Positions 1 to 8,541 are shown, counted from the stretch's first letter. The stretch: 19,296 bases of DNA from Pseudomonadales bacterium (GCA_022448765.1 JAKUTI010000023.1:1-19296); one strand, 5' to 3'. The notes: generated by a model not told the origin, from the sequence alone. Translations and numbers: made by a program.

Positions 1-416
1 TTCAATCGACCACGGCGATAGGTTCCGGGGGGCTTCTCGGAAAGGGACTTTTTGAAGGAACTCAGAGTCGTCGAGACTTTCTTCCTGAGGGTCAGACGGA
101 CGTCATCATGGCGGTAATTGGAGAAGAACTAGGATTTATTGGGGTAATAACGTTAATTATTCTTTATGTTTTCGTGATGGCAAGAGGAATGCACATTGCG
201 GTGCTCGCTGGCGACACATTTGGTCGATTGGTGGCAGGTAGTCTGACACTAACTTTTTTTATCAACGCGGTCCTAAATATTGCTGTGGTATCGGGCTTGG
301 TTCCCGTGACTGGAGCACCGCTCCCGTTGGTTAGTTTTGGTGGAACTTCTGCGATAGCCATACTAGTCAGCTTCGGAATAGTGATGTCGATTCATAGCCA
401 TCGTGGCTGGAGGTAG
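1..416 (+). CDS. rodA: RodA, peptidoglycan glycosyltransferase of the elongasome, C-terminal part (5' end outside window)
   Basis: This is the 3' end of a SEDS-family protein. The reading frame is already open at base 3, so the start lies upstream of the window. The first visible residues read QSTTAIGSGGLLGKG, followed by DFLPEGQTDVIMAVIGEE, which is the signature loop of RodA/FtsW proteins; hydrophobic transmembrane segments follow. The end, PLPLVSFGGTSAIAILVSFG, also fits the conserved C-terminal helix region of RodA. RodA is an inner-membrane protein that polymerises lipid II into glycan strands during lateral wall growth, together with PBP2. It heads a cell-wall gene run (mltB, rlpA, dacA), as in many Gammaproteobacteria. 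The stop codon TAG at 414-416 lies within the ribosome-binding region of the next gene, which suggests translational coupling. Confidence 0.95.
   Translation, partial: QSTTAIGSGGLLGKGLFEGTQSRRDFLPEGQTDVIMAVIGEELGFIGVITLIILYVFVMARGMHIAVLAGDTFGRLVAGSLTLTFFINAVLNIAVVSGLVPVTGAPLPLVSFGGTSAIAILVSFGIVMSIHSHRGWR
409..413 (+). promoter_or_regulatory. Shine-Dalgarno site GGAGG deciding the mltB start
   Basis: GGAGG sits seven bases before ATG 421. It supports that ATG over the in-frame GTG at 403, which would lie upstream of this site and overlap rodA. Confidence 0.6.
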
Positions 417-420
417 CGGG

Positions 421-1413
421 ATGCGCATGAAGCTCTCATCTATTTTGCTCAGTATCTTCACGTTAGCGATATTTGCTGACTACGAGAGCCGGGACTCGGT
501 AAAGGATTTTATTAATGAATTGGTGGTAGAAGACGGATTCAACCAGCAACAGCTTGTCGAAATCTTCGGACAAGTAGAAAAGAAGCAGCGCATTATTGAC
601 TTAATGTCGAGACCTGCCGAGAAAGCTAAATCTTGGCACGAATACCGACAAATATTTGTGACCTCGACTCGTATTGCTTCAGGAGTCGAGTTCTGGGAAG
701 AAAATCAAGCTACGTTGGATCGTGCCCAACGAGAGTTCGGGGTTCCGCCAGAAATTATCGTTGCCGTTATAGGCGTAGAAACGAACTACGGCCGTAATAC
801 GGGAAGTTTTCGAGTGATGGACGCGCTTTCGACTCTCGCGTTTGATTACCCACCTCGAGCGCGTTTTTTTCGGAGGGAACTAAGAGAACTATTATTGTTG
901 GCACAGGAGGAAAATAAGTATCCTCTTGATCTGACCGGCTCATACGCCGGAGCAATGGGGTACGGACAGTTTATTCCGTCCAGCTTTCGAGCATATGCGA
1001 TCGATTTTGACGGTGACGGGACTAGGGACATTTGGCGTAACCGCGTTGATGCGATTGGGAGCGTGGCCAATTACTTTTCTCGACATGGTTGGGAAGGTGA
1101 CGGCCAAATTGCAGTGCCGGTTACGGTCGTCGATCAACGAGTTGACCAGTTTGCGAATGAAGGTCTAAAACCCAAGCGCTCGATAGCGGAACTTCAAGAA
1201 GTGGGAATGGGATCAGTAGCGTTGCCCGATGAGGAACTCGGCGCTCTTTTTAGATTAAAAGGTCGCGCCGGTTGGGAATATTGGTTGGGTCTGCACGACT
1301 TTTACGTCGTTACGAGGTACAACCACAGTCACATGTACGCTTTAGCTGTTGTGCAACTTGCCGAAGGGATTCGCAGTCGTCGGGGCGACGTCAGCAAACC
1401 GGGTCGCTTGTGA
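421..1413 (+). CDS. mltB: Lytic murein transglycosylase B family protein (MltB-like)
   Basis: The protein has 330 residues from ATG 421. MltB-family enzymes cleave the MurNAc-GlcNAc bond of peptidoglycan and leave 1,6-anhydro ends. The catalytic glutamate is visible in GVETNYG (Glu120), followed by the family stretches SYAGAMGYGQFIPSSF and FDGDGTRDIW. The N-terminus (MRMKLSSILLSIFTLAIF) is a plausible signal peptide, but no lipobox cysteine follows it. The product is therefore probably a soluble periplasmic enzyme rather than an outer-membrane lipoprotein like E. coli MltB. It begins 4 bases after rodA and runs straight into rlpA, so it belongs to the same operon. A longer start at GTG 403 is possible but less likely. 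Confidence 0.92.
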   Translation: MRMKLSSILLSIFTLAIFADYESRDSVKDFINELVVEDGFNQQQLVEIFGQVEKKQRIIDLMSRPAEKAKSWHEYRQIFVTSTRIASGVEFWEENQATLDRAQREFGVPPEIIVAVIGVETNYGRNTGSFRVMDALSTLAFDYPPRARFFRRELRELLLLAQEENKYPLDLTGSYAGAMGYGQFIPSSFRAYAIDFDGDGTRDIWRNRVDAIGSVANYFSRHGWEGDGQIAVPVTVVDQRVDQFANEGLKPKRSIAELQEVGMGSVALPDEELGALFRLKGRAGWEYWLGLHDFYVVTRYNHSHMYALAVVQLAEGIRSRRGDVSKPGRL

Positions 1414-2207
1414 GGATTAGTTGTGTTTTCAAGGTTATTGGGATGTTGGCTGTTAGCATGATTCTGGGCTGCCAGAATTCTTTGATATCTACCGAGGATG
1501 CTGACTTCGGACCCGTGAATCCCCCAGCTTGGCTCAAGAACCTTCCTGATCCAATCGTTCGACGTGAGGAGCGTGTCTCAGCCGGTAATACCTCCCCCTA
1601 CTCGGTCCTCGGCGAAACGTACACCGTTTTGTCCGATGCTACGGGATATGTCAACGAGGGCTACGCCTCTTGGTACGGTACCAAGTTTCATGGCCGACAA
1701 ACGGCGAATGGTGAGCGATACGACATGTATGCTTTGACCGCCGCTCACCGCCGGCTACCTATTCCGTCATACGTTCGCGTTACTAATTTGGACAACGGGC
1801 GAAGCACAATAGTTCGGGTTAACGATAGGGGCCCGTTTCATGAGAATAGGGTGATAGATCTTTCTTATGCCGCTGCCGTGAAACTGGATTTTGAGAGGGT
1901 CGGCACCGCCATGGTTAGGCTAGAAGTGATTGAGCCCGAGGCGAAGATCCTACCGATACCGGCAGCCCCATCGATCACGGCTCGATATTTCGTGCAAACC
2001 AGTGCACTCAAGGATTTTGATCGGGCCGATGCCGTCACAAGGGTTTTTGGTCGTATTTCGGAGGCCACTCCATCGGTAGTACGCGTTGCTGACGAGGGTA
2101 GATACCGAGTCCGAGCTGGTCCTTTGGCGAATCGAGACCAAGCGGAAAGGTTGGTGGCCCTGGCAGTTATGCACGACATTCCCGCACCCGAAGTTATTGA
2201 GGAATAA
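1410..2207 (+). CDS. rlpA: RlpA, septal/peptidoglycan lipoprotein with DPBB and SPOR domains
   Basis: The product has 265 residues from a GTG that overlaps the mltB stop (GTGA at 1410-1413). The short signal peptide ends in MILGC, giving lipid-modified Cys21 (codon 1470-1472); Leu at -2 is slightly unusual for a lipobox. The double-psi beta-barrel lies at about residues 83-173, with GYASWYGTKFHGRQTANGE and the VNDRGPF motif that carries the conserved Asp of lytic RlpA proteins. A SPOR domain at about 191-265 (RYFVQTSALKDFDRADAV onward) binds denuded septal glycan. RlpA acts at the outer membrane in daughter-cell separation or rod shape. An open frame extends upstream to 1272 but runs inside mltB and lacks a signal sequence there; ATG 1443 is a second possible start that would leave a very short signal peptide. 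Confidence 0.93.
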   Translation: MRISCVFKVIGMLAVSMILGCQNSLISTEDADFGPVNPPAWLKNLPDPIVRREERVSAGNTSPYSVLGETYTVLSDATGYVNEGYASWYGTKFHGRQTANGERYDMYALTAAHRRLPIPSYVRVTNLDNGRSTIVRVNDRGPFHENRVIDLSYAAAVKLDFERVGTAMVRLEVIEPEAKILPIPAAPSITARYFVQTSALKDFDRADAVTRVFGRISEATPSVVRVADEGRYRVRAGPLANRDQAERLVALAVMHDIPAPEVIEE

Positions 2208-2210
2208 AAC

Positions 2211-3386
2211 ATGTGGTGGGCTCAGAAAACGTACAGTCGGCGTATTAGGACGTTGGGAACGATCGTCCTTCTGTTGGTCACCGCGTACTCGGTTCGGGGA
2301 AACATTATTTTGCCAAAAGCGCCTGACTTATCGGCAAAGGGTTACATCTTGATGGATGCTGCGTCCGGTAGGGTGCTTGTTGAGTCGAATGCTGACGAGT
2401 CCCTTCCCCCGGCGAGCCTTACGAAAGTCATGACGGGATATGTTGTCGCAGCTGAACTAGAGACGGGGCGAATTAATCTCGAGGATGAAGTGCCGATTAG
2501 TGTTAATGCATGGCGCACGCAAGGCTCTAAGATGTTTATTCAGGAAGGCACGACGGTGACGCTTTCGGACTTACTAATGGGCGTTGTTGTGCAGTCTGGT
2601 AACGACGCTAGCGTAGCCATCGCGGAGTTCTTGGCGGGCGATGAGCACGCGTTTGCGGATGTCATGAATCAGCATGCGATTACGATCGGAATGACGAGTA
2701 CTAACTTCCTAAACAGTACTGGACTGCCCGAGGCGGGTCACTTCACGAGTGCTCGGGATATGGCGGTGTTGACTCGCGAATTAATTCATCGTTTTCCTGA
2801 GCATTACGCGACCTATGCTGAGCGAGAATTTACCTTCGACGGCATTCGGCAACCGAATCGAAACCGCTTGCTATGGCGGGACAGGACCGTTGACGGTGTT
2901 AAAACCGGGTACACGTTGGCGGCCGGCTATTGCTTGGTGGCATCCGCCAAAAGGGACGATATGCGGTTGGTTAGTGTCGTGATGGGTGCTACCAGCGATG
3001 AGGTCCGCACGCGAGAGACCCAAAAACTGCTGCAATACGGCTTTCGTTATTTTGAAACTCGAGGACTATACAGTCCGGATGAACCGGTGATCGACGCCAG
3101 GGTGTATTTTGGGACAAATGACAACGTCCCGATTGGCGTCTTGAACCCGGTACATGTCACGTTCCCTAGAGGACATTACGACGACTTGGACGTTGAAATT
3201 GACATGCCGAAGCAACTTGAAGCGCCGCTAGAAAAAGGCTTGGAGGTAGGCTCTCTTCGCGTCCTCATGGAAGATGAATATCTTCTGCAAACTCCTCTCG
3301 TCACCCAGAGAAATATTGACGAGGCTGGCATTTTCGATCGGCTATTCGACGCCGTTTATCTTTTCCTTGCCGGCCTCATAGAATAG
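2211..3386 (+). CDS. dacA: D-alanyl-D-alanine carboxypeptidase (PBP5/6 family)
   Basis: The protein has 391 residues, normal for PBP5. It removes the terminal D-Ala from pentapeptides in the periplasm and so limits cross-linking. The three penicillin-binding motifs are present: S69-L-T-K72 (nucleophile and general base), S129-G-N131 and K231-T-G233. A signal peptide or membrane segment covers about residues 12-28. The C-terminal domain ends in FDRLFDAVYLFLAGLIE, an amphipathic helix of the kind that anchors PBP5 to the outer face of the inner membrane. The ATG is preceded by GAGGA (2199-2203) and lies 3 bases after rlpA. The order rlpA-dacA is conserved in Gammaproteobacteria. Confidence 0.97.
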   Translation: MWWAQKTYSRRIRTLGTIVLLLVTAYSVRGNIILPKAPDLSAKGYILMDAASGRVLVESNADESLPPASLTKVMTGYVVAAELETGRINLEDEVPISVNAWRTQGSKMFIQEGTTVTLSDLLMGVVVQSGNDASVAIAEFLAGDEHAFADVMNQHAITIGMTSTNFLNSTGLPEAGHFTSARDMAVLTRELIHRFPEHYATYAEREFTFDGIRQPNRNRLLWRDRTVDGVKTGYTLAAGYCLVASAKRDDMRLVSVVMGATSDEVRTRETQKLLQYGFRYFETRGLYSPDEPVIDARVYFGTNDNVPIGVLNPVHVTFPRGHYDDLDVEIDMPKQLEAPLEKGLEVGSLRVLMEDEYLLQTPLVTQRNIDEAGIFDRLFDAVYLFLAGLIE

Positions 3387-3392
3387 TAACGA

Positions 3393-4046
3393 GTGAATCT
3401 AATAGTTCGGAGTCTTGGTCTAACCGAATACGTTTCGGTGTGGAAGGCCATGCGGTCATTCACTAACTCGCGAAATGAACAAACGTTAGATGAAATATGG
3501 GTTAATCAACACACGCCGGTTTTTACTCAAGGGCAGTCGGGTCGGCGGGAAAATATCCTAGAACCCCGCGATATTCCGGTGGTATATGCGGACCGCGGCG
3601 GGCAGGTAACTTACCACGGACCTGGGCAGCTGGTTGTCTACCTATTGTTCGACTTGCGTCGAATGGATTTAAACGCGCGCAGTTTGGTCGATGGCATCGA
3701 AGAGAGCATCGTCAGCGTATTGGCTGGCTATTCGATAGGAGCCACGACGAAAAGAGATGCGCCCGGGGTATACGTTCAAGCAACCAAAATAGCTTCTGTC
3801 GGTTTACGAATACGGAGAGGGTGCAGCTACCATGGGCTTAGCCTAAACGTTGCGATGGACCTTGAACCGTTCGATCGAATCAATCCGTGTGGACACGCCA
3901 ATTTAAAGATGTCACAAGTCGAAGATTTTGGTGGTCCTAACGATCTGTCATTGGTGACTGACGACCTGGTCAGGGTGCTGAGCCACCAATTCCAATTCAC
4001 CTCGTTGGTGCACACGAAAGGCATTGGGGATTCTTTAGTAGCTTGA
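3393..4046 (+). CDS. lipB: Octanoyl-[acyl-carrier-protein]:protein N-octanoyltransferase LipB
   Basis: This 217-residue protein transfers octanoate from ACP to the lipoyl domains of 2-oxoacid dehydrogenases and the glycine cleavage H protein, the first step of lipoate assembly in the cytoplasm. Family motifs are clear: DRGGQVTYHGPGQLV at 67-81, the catalytic lysine in TKIASVGLR (Lys132), GCSYHGLSLNVAMDL, and the acyl-thioester cysteine in RINPCGHA (Cys166). The start is a GTG 6 bases after dacA with only a weak ribosome-binding site, so translation is probably coupled. Two usual neighbours are absent: no ybeD (DUF493) between dacA and lipB, and no lipA afterwards. The last 50 bases overlap the end of the convergent moeB-like gene. 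Confidence 0.96.
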   Translation: MNLIVRSLGLTEYVSVWKAMRSFTNSRNEQTLDEIWVNQHTPVFTQGQSGRRENILEPRDIPVVYADRGGQVTYHGPGQLVVYLLFDLRRMDLNARSLVDGIEESIVSVLAGYSIGATTKRDAPGVYVQATKIASVGLRIRRGCSYHGLSLNVAMDLEPFDRINPCGHANLKMSQVEDFGGPNDLSLVTDDLVRVLSHQFQFTSLVHTKGIGDSLVA

Positions 4047-4746
4047 GCCGACGCCATTCCATGCGTTTGGCGTCCATGTAAAGCACATGACCGCAGAGAG
4101 TTTCACCTATACCGGATATGATCTTGATGGCCTCCATTGCCTGGATCGTCCCTATAATTCCGACCACCGGAGCTAAGACGCCGTTATCGGCACAGTTCAA
4201 GGTTTCGGTGTCGCCCTCCTCGTAAAGACACCGATAACAAGGCGAATCGCTTTTGCGAGGGTCGAACACGGCCACTTGGCCTTCCATACGAATGGCGGCA
4301 CCCGAAACCAAGGGAGTTTGCGCCGATAAGCACGCGTCGTTTATTTCGTAGCGGCTTTCAAAGTTGTCCGTCGCGTCAACAACGACGTCGGCACGACTAA
4401 CGGTTTTCAATAGTTGGTCGCCCCGTAGCCGTCGTGGGATCGTCGTTATATTTGTCTCGCAAGAGATTTGTTTGATTGTATTTTCAGCTGAAGCAACTTT
4501 CGTTTCGCCAATGGTTGCCTCGCGGTGAACAATTTGACGTTGCAGATTGCTTAGGTCAACGACATCCTCGTCAACCAACGTAACTTCGCCGACGCCCGAA
4601 GCGGCCAGATAAATGGCGGCAGGGGATCCAAGTCCACCAAGGCCAATAATTAGAACGCTGGCAAGTCCAAGTTTTTCCTGACCGTCGATATCCAGTTCGG
4701 GCAACATAATTTGTCGACTGTACCGGAGCAGTTGTTCGTCGTTCAT
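3997..4746 (-). CDS. moeB: MoeB/ThiF/HesA-family E1-like adenylyltransferase
   Basis: The protein has 249 residues from ATG 4746. Enzymes of this family adenylate the C-terminal glycine of MoaD (molybdopterin) or ThiS (thiamine). The nucleotide-binding loop is GLGGLGS (35-41), followed by LVDEDVVDLSNLQRQ. A zinc site is formed by C170-YR-C173 and C242-LS-C245. Cys185 in ETLNCADNGVLAPVVG matches the cysteine of ThiF and MoeB. The start overlaps the prmC stop as ATGA (4743-4746), so it is co-translated as the last gene of the hemA-prfA-prmC operon; an in-frame ATG at 4764 is less likely. MoeB and ThiF cannot be told apart because no moaD, moaE or thiS gene lies nearby. Confidence 0.88.
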   Translation of the reverse strand: MNDEQLLRYSRQIMLPELDIDGQEKLGLASVLIIGLGGLGSPAAIYLAASGVGEVTLVDEDVVDLSNLQRQIVHREATIGETKVASAENTIKQISCETNITTIPRRLRGDQLLKTVSRADVVVDATDNFESRYEINDACLSAQTPLVSGAAIRMEGQVAVFDPRKSDSPCYRCLYEEGDTETLNCADNGVLAPVVGIIGTIQAMEAIKIISGIGETLCGHVLYMDAKRMEWRRLKLLKNPQCLSCAPTR

Positions 4747-5558
4747 GGCTTGGTGCCACTGCAAACTCGAGGTGTCCCTGAGATGTCCGCGGTGTTTTCA
4801 ATTTTGGTGAAACCGGATGTCGCAAACAATGATGTAACTTGCTCCCTTTGGTCGTGGCCATGTTCGATCAATAGATGGCCTCCCGACCGAAGGTACGCCG
4901 GCGATTCTTTAACGACAGTTCGAATGGACTCTAGCCCGTCTACGCCCGCTTCTAGGGCAATTAGAGGTTCGAACGCTAATCCATCGTGTGTCAAATGTGG
5001 ATCGTTTGTGGCGATGTAGGGTGGGTTCGAAACAATCAAGTCGAAACTACTTGAAATATTGGTAAACCAGTCCGATATGTTGACTTTCACATTAAGTCCA
5101 AGTCGGTCGGCATTCAGCGTACATAAATCGACACACTCGGGCTGAATGTCTACCGCGGTTATTCTGGCGTTCGTTTCCTGGGCTAACGCTAATGCAATTG
5201 CACCTGACCCAGTACCTAGATCAAGTACCTCACTGTCCTTATCTATCAAAGACAGCGCACATTCAATAAGTGTCTCGGTCTCTGGACGTGGGACAAGCAC
5301 TCCAGGATTGACGATTAGATTTAGTCCCCAAAACTCCGTTTCCCCTCGTATATAGGCGAATGGCTCTCCAATTATGCGTCTTGAGAGCCAATCCTTATGA
5401 CGCTCCGCCTCTTTGTTTGATACGGGTTTTTCAGGAAATGCATATAAGGCTGATTTCTCTAGGCCGAGGGCCGTGGCAGTGAGTATCTCTGCGTCTGGAC
5501 TTGGCAGTTTCCTACGAGCATCGAAAAGGCAATCGTAAATGGTTTTAGCTTGTCTCAC
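4743..5558 (-). CDS. prmC: PrmC, release factor glutamine methyltransferase
   Basis: This 271-residue SAM-dependent methylase modifies the glutamine of the GGQ motif in release factors 1 and 2, which speeds peptide release. The N-terminal helical domain (about 1-85) is followed by RPETE (91-95), the SAM-binding loop DLGTGSGA (113-120) and the catalytic NPPY (178-181), which holds the glutamine side chain. The GTG start at 5558 overlaps the end of prfA by 14 bases, so enzyme and substrate gene are translationally linked. The order hemA-prfA-prmC is widespread in Proteobacteria. Confidence 0.96.
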   Translation of the reverse strand: MRQAKTIYDCLFDARRKLPSPDAEILTATALGLEKSALYAFPEKPVSNKEAERHKDWLSRRIIGEPFAYIRGETEFWGLNLIVNPGVLVPRPETETLIECALSLIDKDSEVLDLGTGSGAIALALAQETNARITAVDIQPECVDLCTLNADRLGLNVKVNISDWFTNISSSFDLIVSNPPYIATNDPHLTHDGLAFEPLIALEAGVDGLESIRTVVKESPAYLRSGGHLLIEHGHDQREQVTSLFATSGFTKIENTADISGTPRVCSGTKP

Positions 5559-6645
5559 GTTCGCTTAGCTTTCTCAATTCATCAGTGCGGTGTTCCTGGG
5601 TGAGAGGTTCGACAATCTGATCTAAGTGCCCCTCCATGACTTCGTCGAGCTTGTAGAGAGTGAGGTTAATACGGTGATCGGTGAGTCTGCCTTGAGGAAA
5701 ATTGTAGGTGCGGATACGTTCCGATCGATCTCCCGAACCCACTAAGGACTTGCGTTGTTCCGATTGTGCTAACTGTTGTTCGTGCCTCGCGGCATCAAGG
5801 AGTTTAGATTGCAGTAAGGTCAACGCTTTAGCTCGATTTTTATGCTGTGACCGTTCGTCTTGGCACTCAACAACAATCCCCGAGGGAATGTGTGTTAGTC
5901 GGACGGCCGAGTCTGTCTTATTGACGTGTTGGCCTCCGGCTCCCGACGAACGAAAAGTATCGACCCGTAATTCGCTTTTGTCGATTGCAACTTCTTCGAT
6001 CTCGTTTACCTCTGGGATAATTGCTACGGTACATGCTGATGTATGAAGGCGTCCCTGCGACTCAGTTTCGGGAACCCTTTGTACCCGATGTGCGCCGGAT
6101 TCAAATTTCATGTGGCTATAAACCTGGTTTCCCCGGATACGAGAAATAACTTCTTTGAAACCACCGTGGTCACCCGGCCTATCGTTAAGGATCTCGACAT
6201 GCCAGCCCTTCGATTCTGCCCAGCGCAGGTACATGCGAAAAAGATCGCCAGAAAATAAAGCTGCTTCGTCGCCTCCAGTCCCTGCTCGAATCTCGAGGAA
6301 GATGTTCGAGGCGTCGTTGGGATCTTGCGGTAGCAGAAGCTCTTGGATTGAATGACCAATATGCTCGATTTCGACGTCTAACGAGGCGATATCGTCTTCA
6401 GCTAGGGCTTGTATTTCACGATCGGTATCAGAGGACAACGCTGTTGCGTCCTCAAGATCCGAGATTAACTTCTGGTACCGTCGATATTGAGAAGTAAGCG
6501 GTTCGAGTTCCGAATACTCTCGACCCAACTCGATAAATTGGTTCCGGTCGTTGGCGATCTCAGGATCTGAAAGCAAACGAGTTAATTCTTCTTGTCTTTC
6601 GGCAAGGCCTTCAAGTTTCGCGATGACGTTTTCTGTTAGTGACAT
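5545..6645 (-). CDS. prfA: Peptide chain release factor 1
   Basis: The protein has 366 residues, slightly longer than the roughly 360 usual for RF1. It reads UAA and UAG stop codons in the ribosomal A site and triggers peptidyl-tRNA hydrolysis. The stop-codon-reading tripeptide is P192-E-T194 within RVPETESQGR, which matches the PxT class of RF1 and rules out RF2 (SPF). The hydrolysis motif G237-G-Q239 sits in FRSSGAGGQHVNKTDSAVRL; Gln239 is the PrmC target. It lies 6 bases after hemA. No strong ribosome-binding site is seen before its ATG, which fits coupling to hemA translation. Confidence 0.97.
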   Translation of the reverse strand: MSLTENVIAKLEGLAERQEELTRLLSDPEIANDRNQFIELGREYSELEPLTSQYRRYQKLISDLEDATALSSDTDREIQALAEDDIASLDVEIEHIGHSIQELLLPQDPNDASNIFLEIRAGTGGDEAALFSGDLFRMYLRWAESKGWHVEILNDRPGDHGGFKEVISRIRGNQVYSHMKFESGAHRVQRVPETESQGRLHTSACTVAIIPEVNEIEEVAIDKSELRVDTFRSSGAGGQHVNKTDSAVRLTHIPSGIVVECQDERSQHKNRAKALTLLQSKLLDAARHEQQLAQSEQRKSLVGSGDRSERIRTYNFPQGRLTDHRINLTLYKLDEVMEGHLDQIVEPLTQEHRTDELRKLSERETS

Positions 6646-6651
6646 GACGAT

Positions 6652-7905
6652 TCAGTCGAGCTCAAGGCTTTTACGTATGTAGTCGAGTATGTCTTTCCGA
6701 TCATCTGACGCCGCGTTGCGTATTGTTAAAGTCGGCGAATGAATTAACTTGTTGGTTAGATCGTGTGCAAACCTCGACAACAATTCGCCAGGATCTGAAC
6801 CAGAATTGAGCCGATCGATAGCTCGTTTAAGCTCTGAGTCTCGAAGGTCGTTCGCCGATTGACGAAAAAATTCTATGAGTTCTTGACCGTTCCTTACGCC
6901 AAGTTCGCGTTCGTACCGCTTGACCGCTTCGGTGATAATTTCTTCTGCGTGTTTCGCGGATTCCTTCCGGCCCTCGATATTTTCTTCGATAACTGACGTG
7001 AGATCGTCGATGGTGTAGAGATAGACGCCACTGAGTGTTGCGACCTCGGGGTCGATATCTCGAGGCACCGCAATGTCCACCATAAATTGTGGTCGGTATC
7101 GTCGTCGTCGTCGTGATTGTTGGACGGTTATTTTAGCGATTACTTGGTCAGGGCTCCCCGTCGAACTTATAACAATATCGTACGCGTGCAATACGTCTGC
7201 AATCTCTGATAAGCCAATTGCATCGTCGGCCACCTTTGCTACGAGGACACGTGCGTTCTCGAGGCTTCGATTCGCAATGGTAATTTGCCCGACGCCGGCT
7301 GCCCTTAAATGACGGGCCACCAATTCGATCGTGTTGCCCGCGCCGACAAGCAGCACCCGGGTGGTAGATAGGTCGGAAAAGATTTGATGAGCGGTAGTCA
7401 CCGCCGCAGCCGCGATCGAAACGGAATTACGACCGATATCGGTGTGAGAACGAACTTCTTTAGCGGTTCGTAACGCGTGACTTTCCAATAGGCTGAATTC
7501 GGGACCCAGGACGTCTGCCCGTCGAGATGAATCGTACGCGTTCTTAATTTGCCCCGCGATTTGCGTCTCGCCAAGAACTTGGGAATCGAGACCGGACGTG
7601 ACGCGCATCATGTGCTGCGCAGCTTCAAGGTCCCAGTACGTGTAATTGATGGATTGGAATTCCTTCAGGGCGCATTTGCGATTTCGAAGAAACCAGCGGA
7701 CCACATTTTCGTGAGCCGCTCTTTCGATTGAACAATAAATTTCTGTACGGTTACAGGTAGAAAGTATGACCGATTCCGTCAAACCACGGACTGAGTTCGT
7801 CAGTTCCTTTAAGGCGGGCACTATTTCGCTCTCGGGGAATGCGAACTTTTCCCTAAGGGACACGTCGGCCGTGTGAAAACTTATGCCGATAACAAGAAGT
7901 GCCAT
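6652..7905 (-). CDS. hemA: Glutamyl-tRNA reductase HemA
   Basis: This 417-residue NADPH enzyme reduces glutamyl-tRNA(Glu) to glutamate-1-semialdehyde, the first committed step of C5-pathway tetrapyrrole synthesis. The nucleophile Cys51 lies in ILSTCNRTEIY. The next signature, SGLDSQVLGETQIAGQIKNA, is intact, as are the NADPH-binding part (VLLVGAGNTIELVARHL) and FMVDIAVPRDID. The C-terminal dimerisation domain is complete. One oddity is a run of five arginines before the VDIAVPRD motif, encoded over a CGT repeat at 7100-7114. The gene heads the leftward operon and is divergent from lolB across 78 bp. Confidence 0.97.
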   Translation of the reverse strand: MALLVIGISFHTADVSLREKFAFPESEIVPALKELTNSVRGLTESVILSTCNRTEIYCSIERAAHENVVRWFLRNRKCALKEFQSINYTYWDLEAAQHMMRVTSGLDSQVLGETQIAGQIKNAYDSSRRADVLGPEFSLLESHALRTAKEVRSHTDIGRNSVSIAAAAVTTAHQIFSDLSTTRVLLVGAGNTIELVARHLRAAGVGQITIANRSLENARVLVAKVADDAIGLSEIADVLHAYDIVISSTGSPDQVIAKITVQQSRRRRRYRPQFMVDIAVPRDIDPEVATLSGVYLYTIDDLTSVIEENIEGRKESAKHAEEIITEAVKRYERELGVRNGQELIEFFRQSANDLRDSELKRAIDRLNSGSDPGELLSRFAHDLTNKLIHSPTLTIRNAASDDRKDILDYIRKSLELD

Positions 7906-7983
7906 CGTGATCTGGTATGGTCAGGGCCAAATTTGTGGATACTGTAATACTATCAGAACCGTCATCAAGAGATTGGCGCGAAG
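7906..7983. promoter_or_regulatory. Divergent promoter region between hemA and lolB
   Basis: This 78-bp gap must carry promoters for both transcription units. On the minus strand a candidate hemA promoter reads TTGATG, 16 bases, TACAGT. On the plus strand the AT-rich stretch around 7940-7955 (ACTGTAATACTAT) could supply a -10 element, but no convincing -35 is seen. The presence of promoters is inferred from gene arrangement; the exact elements are weak. Confidence 0.45.
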
Positions 7984-8541
7984 ATGCCTAAGCCATTATT
8001 AATTAAGCTTTTTTTCCCAATTTTCTTTGTGTCTTGTAGTTCGGTTCCTCGATCCGATTTGCCGGTCGACGCTGATTTTATACTTGAGGGTCGAATAGGG
8101 GTTCGTAGTCTGGATGGGGCGATGCGTTCGAGTATTCGATGGCTACAGTCCGGAAGTAAATTTGAGATGACTCTGTGGGGACCCTTGGGTCAAGGTAAGA
8201 CACGGCTCGTCGGCGATGCGACCTTGACTACTATGCAAAACGCTAATGGAGAGCGCTTCGACGGTGCCAGTCCCGATGAAATCCTAGAACAATATTTTGG
8301 TATTTCTACGCCTATTGATGCCTTCCGTATCTGGGTACTTGGTCGACCCAAAATCCACCCCCCCGCGCGGGACATAGAGCGTGATGATCAAGGAGATCTG
8401 ATCGCTTTCAACCAACTGGGCTTCAATTTAGCTTATGGCGACTATCGGGTCGTAGGAGGACAGAGGTTGCCCTACCGCGTTATTTGTTTGCAAGGAGATA
8501 CGAAGATTACGATACTTGTTGAACGCTGGACCTTGCCTTAA
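7984..8541 (+). CDS. lolB: Outer-membrane lipoprotein receptor LolB
   Basis: This 185-residue protein begins with a type II signal peptide ending in FFVSC, giving lipidated Cys18. The remainder fits the LolB half-barrel: GRIGVRSLDGAMRSSIRW, then WGPLGQGKTRLVGDA (the region of the exposed LolB loop), then the PxxxxxxWVLGRP region and a C-terminal RLPYRVICLQGDTKITILVERW. LolB takes lipoproteins from LolA in the periplasm and inserts them in the outer membrane. The position, divergent from hemA, is the conserved one. In many relatives ispE follows, but here the next gene is a tRNA. Confidence 0.9.
   Translation: MPKPLLIKLFFPIFFVSCSSVPRSDLPVDADFILEGRIGVRSLDGAMRSSIRWLQSGSKFEMTLWGPLGQGKTRLVGDATLTTMQNANGERFDGASPDEILEQYFGISTPIDAFRIWVLGRPKIHPPARDIERDDQGDLIAFNQLGFNLAYGDYRVVGGQRLPYRVICLQGDTKITILVERWTLP

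Noticed and set aside
1272..1409. Upstream extension of rlpA from 1272
   Set aside because: It lies wholly inside mltB in another frame and gives no signal peptide, while GTG 1410 leads into a lipoprotein signal.
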